Shown piece by piece: positions 24,526 to 33,831 of a stretch of 64,000 nucleotides of DNA. Origin of the DNA: Herbiconiux aconitum (GTDB taxonomy: Bacteria; Actinomycetota; Actinomycetes; Actinomycetales; Microbacteriaceae). The DNA lies in assembly GCF_024979235.1 (NCBI RefSeq), contig NZ_JANLCM010000001.1:1178001-1242000 (forward strand), written 5' to 3'. The position numbers and the translations under genes were made by a program. Each line of letters opens with the position of its first letter. Position 1 is the first letter of the stretch. The notes beneath the pieces were generated by a model. It saw only the letters and a program-made list of their open reading frames with translations, was not told the origin of the DNA and did no database searches.

Positions 24526-25118
24526 CCCGCTCCGTCTGTCTCGCCGCGCCTGCCCGGTCGCAGGCGGGGAACGCCCGCCCGCGCCAGAGCGCGCTCCGCG
24601 AGGATGGCCACGGCCCCGAGCGCGAGGTAGGCCAGCACGCGCCCGGCGAGGGTGAGCCCGATGACCGCGGCGCTCAGAACTCGCGGATCGATCACCACCA
24701 GCGAGATCGCGAAGATGGCGGCACCGCCTGCCGCCGCCGCACCGAACCAGGCAAGCCGGTCACCGGTTCGCCAGAACCTGCTGAGGCCCAGCACCATCTC
24801 AATCGTCGCGGCCGGGATGCACAGGGCCGGTATGGCCAGAAGACCGAGCGCGGTGAACGGCACGGCGAGCAGCGACGCGACGAATGCCGTCACCAGGACG
24901 ACTCCGGGCCGGCGCAGCCAGCGCCCAGCGATCATCGGGCCCAGGACCGAAAACGACCCGAGGAGCGAGTAGAGCACGGGTGACGCGAGCGCGGTGGCGA
25001 GCAGCACCGGTCCCAGCCCCACGATCAGGATCGCCGACCCGGCTCCGATCGCCGCGCACTGCAGCAACGCGGCGGTCGACAGACGCGCCGCGCGCTGTCG
25101 CCCTCGCCCCGCCCGCAT
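24522..25118 (-). CDS. Small polytopic membrane protein, possibly ECF-transporter S-component-like
   Basis: 198 residues with about five or six hydrophobic helices (GAGSAILIVGLGPVLLATALA, VVLVTAFVASLLAVPFTALGLL and others) and a basic N-terminus and C-terminus. The pattern of a glycine-rich first helix, short loops and an RRPG turn is reminiscent of YkoE-like substrate-specific components of ECF vitamin transporters, but I cannot confirm homology and no ECF ATPases are nearby. It is coupled to the LAL regulator by a 4-bp overlap. An uncharacterised integral membrane protein is the safe reading. Confidence 0.7.
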   Translation of the reverse strand: MRAGRGRQRAARLSTAALLQCAAIGAGSAILIVGLGPVLLATALASPVLYSLLGSFSVLGPMIAGRWLRRPGVVLVTAFVASLLAVPFTALGLLAIPALCIPAATIEMVLGLSRFWRTGDRLAWFGAAAAGGAAIFAISLVVIDPRVLSAAVIGLTLAGRVLAYLALGAVAILAERALARAGVPRLRPGRRGETDGAG

Positions 25119-25169
25119 GGTGTGACGTTATCAAATCCTCCGGCCGCGCGACCGGTCGACGGCGCGGAC

Positions 25170-26798
<1,629 letters not shown>

Positions 26799-26865
26799 GC
26801 CCCAAGTCTGGCACCGCGGGGCCGCGTGCGGGTGAACGGGATCGGGCGCGCGCATGCCATTCGCT

Positions 26866-26937
26866 CGGACTTCTCCAAACGAGTGCGCGACCGCGGGCCC
26901 ATGCGCGCGCGGTTTGCCTCTCGCTTGGAGAAGTCCG
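26866..26937. repeat. Palindromic element between pgm and pheA
   Basis: Outer 13-bp arms CGGACTTCTCCAA (26866-26878) and TTGGAGAAGTCCG (26925-26937) are perfect. The inner arms CGAG/CTCG and ACCGCG/CGCGGT extend the structure to a 10-base loop, giving a 72-bp near-complete cruciform. It lies in the divergent region, so it is not a terminator for either flanking gene. Confidence 0.85.
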
Positions 26938-26965
26938 GGCTCATCGGCCTCGGTAGGCTCGGAGC

Positions 26966-27898
26966 ATGTCGGAGACCTACAGCTACCTCGGCCCATCGGG
27001 AACGTTCACCGAGGCGGCGCTCGCCCAGGTGCCCGAGGCCCAGGGCAAGGAGTGGCACTCCGTCAACAACGTGGGCGAGGCGCTCGACGACGTCGTGTCG
27101 GGGCGCAGTGTGGCGGCGATGATCGCCATCGAGAACTCGATCGAGGGTGGCGTATCAGCGACCCAGGATGCGCTCGCGAACATCCCGGGGCTCCGGATCG
27201 TCGGCGAATACCTGGTGAGAGTGCAGTTCGTGCTGGTGGCCCGGCCGGGCACGACGCTCGACGAGGTTCGGGTCGTGAACGCGCATCCGGTGGCCTACGC
27301 GCAGACCCGCAAGTGGCTCGACTCGCATGTGCCGGCGCACGGGCACATCCCGTCGACCTCGAACGTGGCCGCCGCGCTGTCGTTGTTCGAGAACGACCTG
27401 GCGGATGCCGCGGTGGCGCCCCCGCAGATCGTGCAGCACCACGCACTCGAGGTGCTGGCCGAGAACATCTCCGACAACGCGAACGCGGTCACGCGCTTCG
27501 TTCTGGTGTCGCGGGGTGCAGCGGTGCCGCCCGCGACCGGGGCCGACAAGACGAGCATCATCGCCGAGCTGCCCGACGACCGTTCGGGTGCACTGCTGGA
27601 GCTGCTCGAGCAGTTCTCGACCCGCGGCGTGAACCTCTCGCTGCTGCAGTCACGGCCCATCGGCGACGCCCTCGGCCGCTACCGCTTCGTCATCGACGCC
27701 GACGGGCACATCACCGACGAGCGGGTGGCGGATGCGCTGCTCGGCGTGCGCCGGTTCAGCCCGAAGATCATCTTCCTCGGCTCGTATCCGCGGGCCGACC
27801 GCTCCCCCGTGGAATACGTGCCGCGCTACGACAACGACGTCTTCATCGAGGCGCGCGACTGGCTCCGAGCCCTCGTCTCGGGCGAGCCCGAGGCCTGA
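26966..27898 (+). CDS. pheA: Prephenate dehydratase
   Basis: A 310-residue monofunctional enzyme turning prephenate into phenylpyruvate for phenylalanine synthesis. [13 protein letters not shown] opens the catalytic domain, IENSIEGGV is the substrate-loop motif, and [11 protein letters not shown] contains the conserved TRF. The C-terminal ACT domain ([42 protein letters not shown]) binds Phe for feedback inhibition; its ESRP motif reads QSRP. No chorismate mutase domain. It converges on the maltokinase gene. Confidence 0.96.
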   Translation: MSETYSYLGPSGTFTEAALAQVPEAQGKEWHSVNNVGEALDDVVSGRSVAAMIAIENSIEGGVSATQDALANIPGLRIVGEYLVRVQFVLVARPGTTLDEVRVVNAHPVAYAQTRKWLDSHVPAHGHIPSTSNVAAALSLFENDLADAAVAPPQIVQHHALEVLAENISDNANAVTRFVLVSRGAAVPPATGADKTSIIAELPDDRSGALLELLEQFSTRGVNLSLLQSRPIGDALGRYRFVIDADGHITDERVADALLGVRRFSPKIIFLGSYPRADRSPVEYVPRYDNDVFIEARDWLRALVSGEPEA

Positions 27899-27941
27899 GA
27901 CCCGCCGTCGGAGGCCCCTGCGCCCCACACCCGAGGCCTGG

Positions 27942-29372
27942 TCAGGCGTCGATGCGGGAGCGGTCGCGGTTCGCCAGGTAACGGATCGCGTTCGCCGGGA
28001 TGGACACCCAGTCGGGGCGGTTGCGCGCCTCGTAACTGACCTCGTAGAGCGCCTTGTCGAGCTCGAAGGCGTCGAGCAGAGCGCGCTGCCCGCGCAAGTC
28101 GTTGCCCGAGCGAGCGATGTAGCCGTCGAGGAAGGCATCGCGGGAGACGTGCGCCCACTCGCTCACCGCCGCCGCGTGCGGCGACTGCGCGTAGGTGCCC
28201 GCCACGTAGTCGAAAGAGCGCAGCATGCCGGCCACGTCGCGGAGCGTCACATCCGGTTCGCTCCGTTCGAGCAGTGGCCGCATCGGTTCGCCCTCGAAGT
28301 CGAGCAGCAACCAGCCGCGCCCCGGAACCGCGAGCACCTGACCGAGATGGTAATCGCCGTGGATGCGCTGGCAGTCGGGCCATTGCGCCTCTTCGGCGAG
28401 CCGGAACACCTGCTCCACGGCGCCGCTCTCCGCGGCGAGCGCCGGCACCTCGGCCACGGCCTGGGCAGCACGCTCGCGCATGCTCGCCATGATGGTGGCC
28501 TTCTCGCCGTCGGTCGTCGACCGCACCGGAAACAGTCGAGCCAGTTCGGAGTGCACCTGCGCGGTCGCCTCGCCGAGCGCTCGCGCGGGCGCCACGAATG
28601 TCTCGCCGGCATCGGCGGATCGGAGCGCCACCCGCCAGGCGTCCTCGACCTCGGGGATGAACTCCTGGGCGAAGGCCAGGTGCCCGCTCGCCCGGCCGCT
28701 CGGCTCGCGAGGGTCGCGCCAGGTTCCGGTGACGTTGCCGACGGCGCGCGGGATGAGCCGCGATCCGGCGTCGGAGAGCGCCGACTGCACCACCACATCC
28801 GGGTTGGCTCCGTTGCTGAGCGCCCGGAACACCTTGCAGATCACCGGCTGTGCCGGCTTGCCGTTCGGATGCACCAGGTCGTAGATGATCGAGGTGTTCG
28901 ACTGCTCGCCGCGCAGCACGTGCGAGTCGGTGACGCGGATGTCGGAACTCGTCAGCGCGTGATGGCCTTCGGCCGAGGCATCCTGGTAGGCATCGCTGCG
29001 TTCGGCCTCGTCGTCGAGCATGAGCCCGAGGAGGGCCCGCGTGTAGGCGGGATCGTGCGGACCGTCGTAGACGAACACCGGCTTGCCGTCGATGCTCGCC
29101 CGTTCGATCAAGGCCCGGTCGCCGCCGAGCAGAGTGGAGGAGCGGAAGGAGAGAGGCACCTGGTAGAGCACCGGCGTGGCCGCCGATTCATCGAGGATCA
29201 GGTGCGTTTCGAGGCCGACCTGGTGACGGTGGTCGACCAGCGACCACATGCCGACGCGAGACAGAACGGGGTGCTTCGACGAGGATGCGAACCAGCGTTG
29301 CCGCTTGATCCAGTCCGCAAGCGCCGGTCGCACTTCCCGGGAAGGGGGAATTCTCACCGCAGAGACGCTCAT
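27942..29372 (-). CDS. mak: Maltokinase (Mak/Pep2 type)
   Basis: A 476-residue aminoglycoside-phosphotransferase-fold kinase that phosphorylates maltose to maltose-1-phosphate for the GlgE alpha-glucan pathway. The maltokinase N-terminal cap is seen in ALADWIKRQRWFASSSK. The kinase Brenner-type loop is IHGDYHLGQVL and the metal-binding Asp follows in LLLDFEGEPM. VPLSFR and SNTSIIYDL are also typical. Trehalose synthase is often fused or adjacent to this kinase; neither it nor glgE is in the window, so the pathway must be completed elsewhere. ATG 29372 is the only reasonable start. Confidence 0.92.
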   Translation of the reverse strand: MSVSAVRIPPSREVRPALADWIKRQRWFASSSKHPVLSRVGMWSLVDHRHQVGLETHLILDESAATPVLYQVPLSFRSSTLLGGDRALIERASIDGKPVFVYDGPHDPAYTRALLGLMLDDEAERSDAYQDASAEGHHALTSSDIRVTDSHVLRGEQSNTSIIYDLVHPNGKPAQPVICKVFRALSNGANPDVVVQSALSDAGSRLIPRAVGNVTGTWRDPREPSGRASGHLAFAQEFIPEVEDAWRVALRSADAGETFVAPARALGEATAQVHSELARLFPVRSTTDGEKATIMASMRERAAQAVAEVPALAAESGAVEQVFRLAEEAQWPDCQRIHGDYHLGQVLAVPGRGWLLLDFEGEPMRPLLERSEPDVTLRDVAGMLRSFDYVAGTYAQSPHAAAVSEWAHVSRDAFLDGYIARSGNDLRGQRALLDAFELDKALYEVSYEARNRPDWVSIPANAIRYLANRDRSRIDA

Positions 29373-29463
29373 GTTCGGACACTACGCCGCGCCGGGAGGA
29401 CTCGCCAGAGCGATCAGGCTGGGCATCGGCTCCGAGTCGCCGGAATGGGCGCCCGGATCGCTG

Positions 29464-29871
29464 CTATTCCGCGTGCGGTTCGGCGGCAGCAGCCGCTTTT
29501 CCGAGCTTGACGTCTTTCACGCGACGATTCTCCGCACGCACATCGGCCTGGATGCGCCGCTCGGTCACCAGCCACTCCGGCGGGCTCTGCAGCAGGGCGG
29601 TGATCTCGGCTGTGGTGAGCGCATCCGTCACCTCGGCCCGGGCGAGTCCTGAGATCGACACGCCCAGCTTGCGGGCCATCACCTCGCGCGGATGCGGACC
29701 GTTCAGTCGCAGCTGCACCAGCCACTCCGGCGGCGACTCGAGAAGTTCGTTGAGCTCGGCTCGCGTGACCGACCCTTCCTGGAAGTCGGCGGGCGCGGCG
29801 GTCAGCAGAATTCCGAGCTTCTTCGCGGCCGTCGCCGGCTTCATGGTCTGCGGTGTCTTCTCGGGGCTCAT
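29464..29871 (-). CDS. DUF5997 family protein
   Basis: 135 residues, recognised by the duplicated motif LLESPPEWLVQLR ... LLQSPPEWLVTERR and the opening MKPATAAKKLGI. The two halves look like a repeat of a helical hairpin. Function is unknown. It is divergent from the LysR-substrate-domain gene 76 bp away, an arrangement I recall as common in Microbacteriaceae and related actinobacteria, which hints at a functional pair. ATG 29871 is used because the longer frame overlaps the divergent gene. Confidence 0.85.
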   Translation of the reverse strand: MSPEKTPQTMKPATAAKKLGILLTAAPADFQEGSVTRAELNELLESPPEWLVQLRLNGPHPREVMARKLGVSISGLARAEVTDALTTAEITALLQSPPEWLVTERRIQADVRAENRRVKDVKLGKAAAAAEPHAE

Positions 29872-29894
29872 CAGCACAGCGTATCCTGGGCGGG

Positions 29895-29951
29895 ATGGAG
29901 CAGTCTCCCGCTGCGGCGAGGGCATCGGCGAAGCAGAAGGGGATCGGATGA
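29895..29951 (+). CDS. Possible 18-residue leader ORF
   Basis: ATG 29895 opens MEQSPAAARASAKQKGIG and stops at TGA 29949-29951, overlapping ATG 29948 of the LysR-domain gene (ATGA). No strong Shine-Dalgarno precedes it. It may only reflect chance, or it may couple translation into the next gene. Confidence 0.3.
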   Translation: MEQSPAAARASAKQKGIG

Positions 29952-30685
29952 CTTTCCGCGTCGCCTTCGTGCCCGGCGTCACGCCCACGAAATGGTTCCG
30001 GGTCTGGCAGGAACGGCAGGAAACCCTGCGCCCGGGCGACCGTGTGCCGATCGAGGCCGTGCCGATCGAGTCACTGGTGACCGGAACAGATCCGCTCGCC
30101 GTATTGCGAGACGACGAAGCGGATGTCGCGTTGCTGCGTCTGCCCGTCGACCGCGACGGCATCGGCGCCATCACCCTCTACTCCGAGGTTCCGGTGGTCG
30201 TGGTGCCCAAAGACCATGTGGTGACGGCGGTTGACGAGATCGACGTCGCCGAACTGGCCGAAGAACGGATGCTCGAGGTCGCCATCGGCCCCACGGGAGG
30301 CCCCGACGCGGTCGAGCTGGTCGCGGCGGGCGTGGGCGTTCTCGTGTTGCCGAAGTCGGTGGCGCGTCTCTACGGCCGTAAAGACGTCGAGGCCAGGCCG
30401 GTGACCGGGCTGCCCGAGACCGAGATCGCGCTGGTCTGGATCGAGGAGCGGCGCTCGCCGCAGGTGGACGAGTTCATCGGCGTGGTGCGCGGCCGCACGG
30501 CCAACAGCTCGCGCGCGGCCGACGACGCGGAGCGTGCTGCCATCGCGGCGTCGGGTCGTAAGCCGAAGGCCACCGACAAGGCGAAGGCCCGCGCCGCGGA
30601 AGCGCGTGCCGCGGCGGCGAAGGCGCAGCCCAAGTCGAAGGCCAAACCGGCGCGCAAGCCGATCCGTCCGCGCCGCCCGCGCTGA
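29948..30685 (+). CDS. LysR-type substrate-binding-domain protein without DNA-binding domain
   Basis: 245 residues. Residues 1-170 have the periplasmic-binding-like fold of LysR effector domains (MTFRVAFVPGVTPTKWF, DEADVALLRLPVD, EVPVVVVPKDH, VAAGVGVLVLPKSVARLY). No N-terminal winged HTH is present in this frame. The C-terminal 60 residues are Lys/Ala/Pro/Arg-rich (KATDKAKARAAEARAAAAK) and could bind nucleic acid or acidic protein. The divergent DUF5997 gene is the likely partner. The start at 29948 has GAAGGGG 5 bp upstream. Confidence 0.85.
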   Translation: MTFRVAFVPGVTPTKWFRVWQERQETLRPGDRVPIEAVPIESLVTGTDPLAVLRDDEADVALLRLPVDRDGIGAITLYSEVPVVVVPKDHVVTAVDEIDVAELAEERMLEVAIGPTGGPDAVELVAAGVGVLVLPKSVARLYGRKDVEARPVTGLPETEIALVWIEERRSPQVDEFIGVVRGRTANSSRAADDAERAAIAASGRKPKATDKAKARAAEARAAAAKAQPKSKAKPARKPIRPRRPR

Positions 30686-30719
30686 GCATCCGTCGAGGCT
30701 CTGCTGTCGACGAAGGAGG

Positions 30720-30750
30720 CGGCCGGCGCCGAACGAGTCGGCGCCGGCCG
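30720..30750. terminator. Strong bidirectional hairpin terminator
   Basis: A 13-bp perfect stem (30720-30732 with 30738-30750, core CGGCCGGCGCC) closes a 5-base loop. It lies between convergent genes ending at 30685 and 30756. There is no T-run, as is usual for actinobacterial terminators. Confidence 0.8.
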
Positions 30751-30755
30751 GATGG

Positions 30756-30920
30756 TCAGACGCGTCGGTTGCCGGTGACTGCCCGCACGATGAACACGAT
30801 GATCGCGAGCACGAGGAGGATCAACCCCACCCAGAGCAAGAAGTTCAGCGACGACACGAATCCGCCGGTGAACAGCAGGATGACCGCGATGACGGCGATG
30901 ACGATGAGCAGGATGTTCAC
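30756..30920 (-). CDS. 54-residue hydrophobic membrane protein
   Basis: A small protein with two membrane helices: ILLIVIAVIAVILLFTGG and FLLWVGLILLVLAIIVFIV, ending VRAVTGNRRV. Start GTG 30918-30920 is preceded by AAGGAG at a 6-bp spacing, and the frame ends exactly at the hairpin terminator. Similar short hydrophobic proteins (DUF6131/lmo0937-like) occur near envelope-stress genes; the function is unknown. It lies downstream of the kinase-lipoprotein pair, 65 bp from the lipoprotein stop. Confidence 0.8.
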   Translation of the reverse strand: MNILLIVIAVIAVILLFTGGFVSSLNFLLWVGLILLVLAIIVFIVRAVTGNRRV

Positions 30921-30985
30921 GTTGTTCTCCTTTGTGAGGGGTACCGGCCTGATGGCCGCTTTCGCCGCCCCCTGGGGGGCGGACG

Positions 30986-31450
30986 CTATTTGTTCTTCTC
31001 GTTCCCGATCCCTTTGTCTTTGTCTTCGTCCTTGTCCTTGCCCGGAGGGGTTTCTTTCTTCTCCTTCTCGGGTTCGGGCTCGGTGGGTTCGGGTTCGGGT
31101 TCCGTCGTCGCAGGGTCCTGCGTGACGGGCGTCGCGGGGTACTCGACGGGCGCAGCGGGTTGCAGGTCGGCGCGCACGAGGTCGATCGAGGCTTGCACCG
31201 TGGCGGCCCGCTCAGCCGAGATGTCGCCCGAGTCGGTGGCCTGCTGCAATTGGGTCTGGAGGGTGTCCAGCGTCGTCAGCGCTCCTGCCGTGTCGCCGGC
31301 CGCCGCCTGGTCGGCAGCGGTGACCACCGTCGACTGCAACTGCTTGCCGACCTCCGCGGTGAGCCCGTTCGTGGCGCCGGAGCATCCGGTCAGCACCAGC
31401 ACAGCGGCGAGCAGAGCCGGGGCGAGCAGGCGTCGAAGAGGCCGCCTCAT
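30986..31450 (-). CDS. Small lipoprotein with charged tail
   Basis: 154 residues. A signal peptide ends in the lipobox VLTGC. The mature domain is helical (GKQLQSTVVTAADQAAAGDTAG, TLQTQLQQATDSG), with length and pattern like a short coiled-coil hairpin. The last 45 residues are Pro/Glu/Lys/Asp repeats (EPEPEPTEPEPEKEKKE, KDKDEDKDKG) suited to span or bind wall polymers. Its ATG overlaps the kinase stop (ATGA), so the two are translationally coupled; it may be the extracellular partner or substrate of that kinase. Confidence 0.85.
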   Translation of the reverse strand: MRRPLRRLLAPALLAAVLVLTGCSGATNGLTAEVGKQLQSTVVTAADQAAAGDTAGALTTLDTLQTQLQQATDSGDISAERAATVQASIDLVRADLQPAAPVEYPATPVTQDPATTEPEPEPTEPEPEKEKKETPPGKDKDEDKDKGIGNEKNK

Positions 31451-32760
31451 GGTGTCACCGACTCGAGGAGCTGTCGCATGTGGGAATCCAGCGGGGAGTC
31501 CAGGGGCGGGAGAGCCGGCGCCGCCCCCGCGCCGGATTGGCCGAGGGCCCAGATCAGCACACCCACGATCACAGCGACCACGATCACGGCGATGACCGCG
31601 ACGATGATCGGCCACCGGCGTCGGCGGGATGGGCGGGCGACCGGCGCGGCCGGGCTCTCCGACTCGGGCGCACCTGCTGCATCGGTCGGGTGGGGCATCA
31701 CCTTCGTCGGGCCGGTGTCGGCTGGGGAGCCCAGGCCGGCGTCGGCCGCCGTGATCGCCTCGGTCTCGGCGGTGGTGTCGACAGAGGTATCGGCAGTGGC
31801 CTCGGTGTCGGCAGTCTCGGCAGAGGTATCGGCAGTGGTCTCGGTGTCGGCTGCAGTGATGACCGCGGTGTCGGGGAGCCGACCCGTCGCATCCGGGATC
31901 GCCTCGACCCGGTCGAGTCCGGGAGCCGCGAGCACGACGTCGAGAGCGGTGGGACGCTGGTCGGGGTCGCGGCTGGTCATCGCCGTCAGCAGCGAGCGCC
32001 ACGGGTAGCCGATGGTGCCGGGGATGACCGGATCGCGGGTCAGGCGAGCGAGCGCCGCTTCGTGGGTGCCGGTCTGCGGAAAGGCGCGCTCGCCCGTGAG
32101 GGCCTCGATCAGCACGAGACCGAACGCGTAGATGTCGGATGCCGGCGCAGGTTCGGCGCCCCGCACCTGCTCCGGGCTGAGGTAGGCGGCGGTGCCGATG
32201 AGGGTTCCGGGGGTCGTGAGCCGGGTCGAGTCGACCAGATAGGCGATGCCGAAGTCGGCCAGCTTCGCGCGGAACTCCCGGCCCGGCACGCCGGGCACGT
32301 CGGACGGGCGCAAGAGCACGTTCGAGGGCTTGATGTCGCGGTGCACGATGCCGGCCTGGTGCACGACGTGCAGGGCTTCGGCGAGGTCGTGGGTCATCGC
32401 TGCGACGTCGCGTGGCGCGATCGGCCCTTCGGCGATCCGTTCCCGCAGAGTGGGGCCGTCGACGTACTCCATCACCAGGTACGTCGCGTCATCCGAGTCG
32501 ACTCGGGCGTCGAACAAGGTCACCAGCGAATGGTGGTTCAGTGCGGCCAGCAACGTCGTCTCCGACGTCTTGCGCCCCGCATCGGCCGGGTCTGCGGCGG
32601 AGTCCCGGAACAGCTTGACCGCGACCGTGCGCCCGAGGATCTCGTCTCGCGCACGGTAGACGACCGCCATCCCCCCGGCGCCGATGCGGGCGTCGAGGAG
32701 GTATCGGCCGTCCAAGAGCTCTCCCGTGCGGGGAGAACTGTCCGATCGCAGTTCCGGCAT
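31447..32760 (-). CDS. Membrane Ser/Thr protein kinase (PknB-like)
   Basis: 437 residues. The N-terminal Hanks-type kinase domain (about 18-280) has IGAGGMAVVYRAR (P-loop), AVKLF (ATP Lys), HRDIKPSN (catalytic Asp), LADFGIA (DFG) and GTAAYLSPEQ. A Thr/Asp/Ala-rich linker follows with a 39-bp in-frame duplication, then RPSRRRR and one transmembrane helix (PIIVAVIAVIVVAVIVGVLI), and a short outer segment of about 35 residues. No PASTA domains, so ligand sensing must use the coupled lipoprotein or another partner. ATG 32760 or GTG 32763 is the start. Confidence 0.93.
   Translation of the reverse strand: MPELRSDSSPRTGELLDGRYLLDARIGAGGMAVVYRARDEILGRTVAVKLFRDSAADPADAGRKTSETTLLAALNHHSLVTLFDARVDSDDATYLVMEYVDGPTLRERIAEGPIAPRDVAAMTHDLAEALHVVHQAGIVHRDIKPSNVLLRPSDVPGVPGREFRAKLADFGIAYLVDSTRLTTPGTLIGTAAYLSPEQVRGAEPAPASDIYAFGLVLIEALTGERAFPQTGTHEAALARLTRDPVIPGTIGYPWRSLLTAMTSRDPDQRPTALDVVLAAPGLDRVEAIPDATGRLPDTAVITAADTETTADTSAETADTEATADTSVDTTAETEAITAADAGLGSPADTGPTKVMPHPTDAAGAPESESPAAPVARPSRRRRWPIIVAVIAVIVVAVIVGVLIWALGQSGAGAAPALPPLDSPLDSHMRQLLESVTP
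31782..31851. repeat. 39-bp-period duplication in the kinase linker
   Basis: 31782-31812 and 31821-31851 are 31-bp near-identical copies (one mismatch), 39 bp apart, encoding the repeated Thr-Ala-Asp-Thr-rich linker of the kinase. Thirteen codons per period keep the frame. Confidence 0.8.
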
Positions 32761-32771
32761 CACTGGCTCGC

Positions 32772-33032
32772 TCAGACGAGCGGGTCGTTGCTGTCGCGGG
32801 TGCGGCGGGTGACCTGCTCTCCGCTCACCGGATCGACCGCGGCTCGAGTCGTCGACACCGACTGGCGGCGACGCAGCAGGAAGATCAGGCTGATGAGGAA
32901 CACCACGAATCCCGCGCCCATGAGGATGTAGCCGATCATGCTGAGGTTGACGACGCCGCCGAGGTCGACGTTCACCGCGAACGCCAAGATGGCGCCGATG
33001 ACGAACAAGGCGATTCCGGTTCCGATACCCAT
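32772..33032 (-). CDS. DUF6458 family small membrane protein
   Basis: 86 residues opening MGIGTGIALFVIGAILAFA, the typical DUF6458 start, with a second helix (MIGYILMGAGFVVFLISLIFLL) and a hydrophilic cytoplasmic tail. AGGAAGG lies 6 bp before the second ATG (33032), favouring it over ATG 33038. Function unknown. It is 11 bp upstream of the kinase and probably in its operon. Confidence 0.88.
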   Translation of the reverse strand: MGIGTGIALFVIGAILAFAVNVDLGGVVNLSMIGYILMGAGFVVFLISLIFLLRRRQSVSTTRAAVDPVSGEQVTRRTRDSNDPLV

Positions 33033-33092
33033 GAGCATCCTTCCTGATAGCCGGGCGAGAGATTCACCCCGGCGCAGTCCTGCCTACCATGA

Positions 33093-33111
33093 TTGAGTCA
33101 ATAGTCATTGA
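33093..33111. promoter_or_regulatory. Probable ArsR-type operator
   Basis: TCAATAGTCATTGA (33098-33111) is a perfect TCAAT-N4-ATTGA dyad overlapping TTGAGTCAA (33093-33101). It lies 14 bp before the ArsR-phosphatase start. AT-rich TCAA/TTGA dyads are typical of ArsR/SmtB operators, so autorepression is likely. Confidence 0.65.
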
Positions 33112-33125
33112 CCTAACGAGTCGGG

Positions 33126-33797
33126 ATGAAGATGGCCGATCTGAAACGCCGTGCCTCGATCTTCGCCGCGCTGTCCGACCCGACCCGACTCGGCATCGTC
33201 GATCTGCTCACCCTCGGAGATCTCTCGTCCACCGACATCCAGCTCACCCTCGGGGTGAAATCCAACCTCGTCGCCCACCACATCCGGGTTCTTGAAAAGG
33301 CCGGCGTGCTGAGTCGTTCCCGGTCGGAGTTCGACCGTCGCCGCAGCTACGTGCGACTGCAACCCGAAGCGTTCGACGCCCTCACGCCCCGCGCCCTCGC
33401 CGTGCCCGATCGCGTGGTGTTCGTGTGCACGGCGAACTCGGCGCGGTCGCAACTGGCCGAGGCCATGTGGCGGGCCGAGAGCGAGATCCCGGTCGCATCG
33501 GCCGGGATGCAGCCGGCGGCGGCGATCAACGCCGGCGCGGTGGACGTGGCCGAACGGCACGGCATCGCGATCGACCCCGCGAAGTCCCCTCGCCTGCTCT
33601 CCGACGTGCTGGCGGAGACCGACCTCGTCATCACCGTCTGTGACAATGCCCACGAACGGATGGGCGGCCGCGACGACCTGCACTGGTCGATCCCCGACCC
33701 CGCACCGCTCGGTACTCCCGAGGCGTTCGAACGCGCGTTCGGCCTCATCGCCCAACGGATCAAGGCCCTCTCCAGCCGCCTCGTCGCTCCCGCGTGA
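33126..33797 (+). CDS. ArsR-family HTH fused to low-molecular-weight phosphatase / arsenate reductase domain
   Basis: 223 residues. Residues 1-90 are an ArsR winged helix (FAALSDPTRLGIVDLL, VKSNLVAHHIRVLEKAGVL, RRRSYVRL). Residues about 95-220 are a low-molecular-weight tyrosine phosphatase/ArsC fold with the P-loop CTANSARS (CX5R) near residue 102 and the general-acid Asp region WSIPDPAPLG. The usual As(III)-binding Cys pair of ArsR is not seen in the HTH, but the phosphatase domain could reduce arsenate or serve as the sensor. No arsenite exporter is adjacent. The dyad upstream suggests autoregulation. Start codons 33126 and 33132 are both possible. Confidence 0.88.
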   Translation: MKMADLKRRASIFAALSDPTRLGIVDLLTLGDLSSTDIQLTLGVKSNLVAHHIRVLEKAGVLSRSRSEFDRRRSYVRLQPEAFDALTPRALAVPDRVVFVCTANSARSQLAEAMWRAESEIPVASAGMQPAAAINAGAVDVAERHGIAIDPAKSPRLLSDVLAETDLVITVCDNAHERMGGRDDLHWSIPDPAPLGTPEAFERAFGLIAQRIKALSSRLVAPA

Positions 33798-33831
33798 CCC
33801 TCCCATGCGGCTCACCCGTGCGCGGCGTGAG

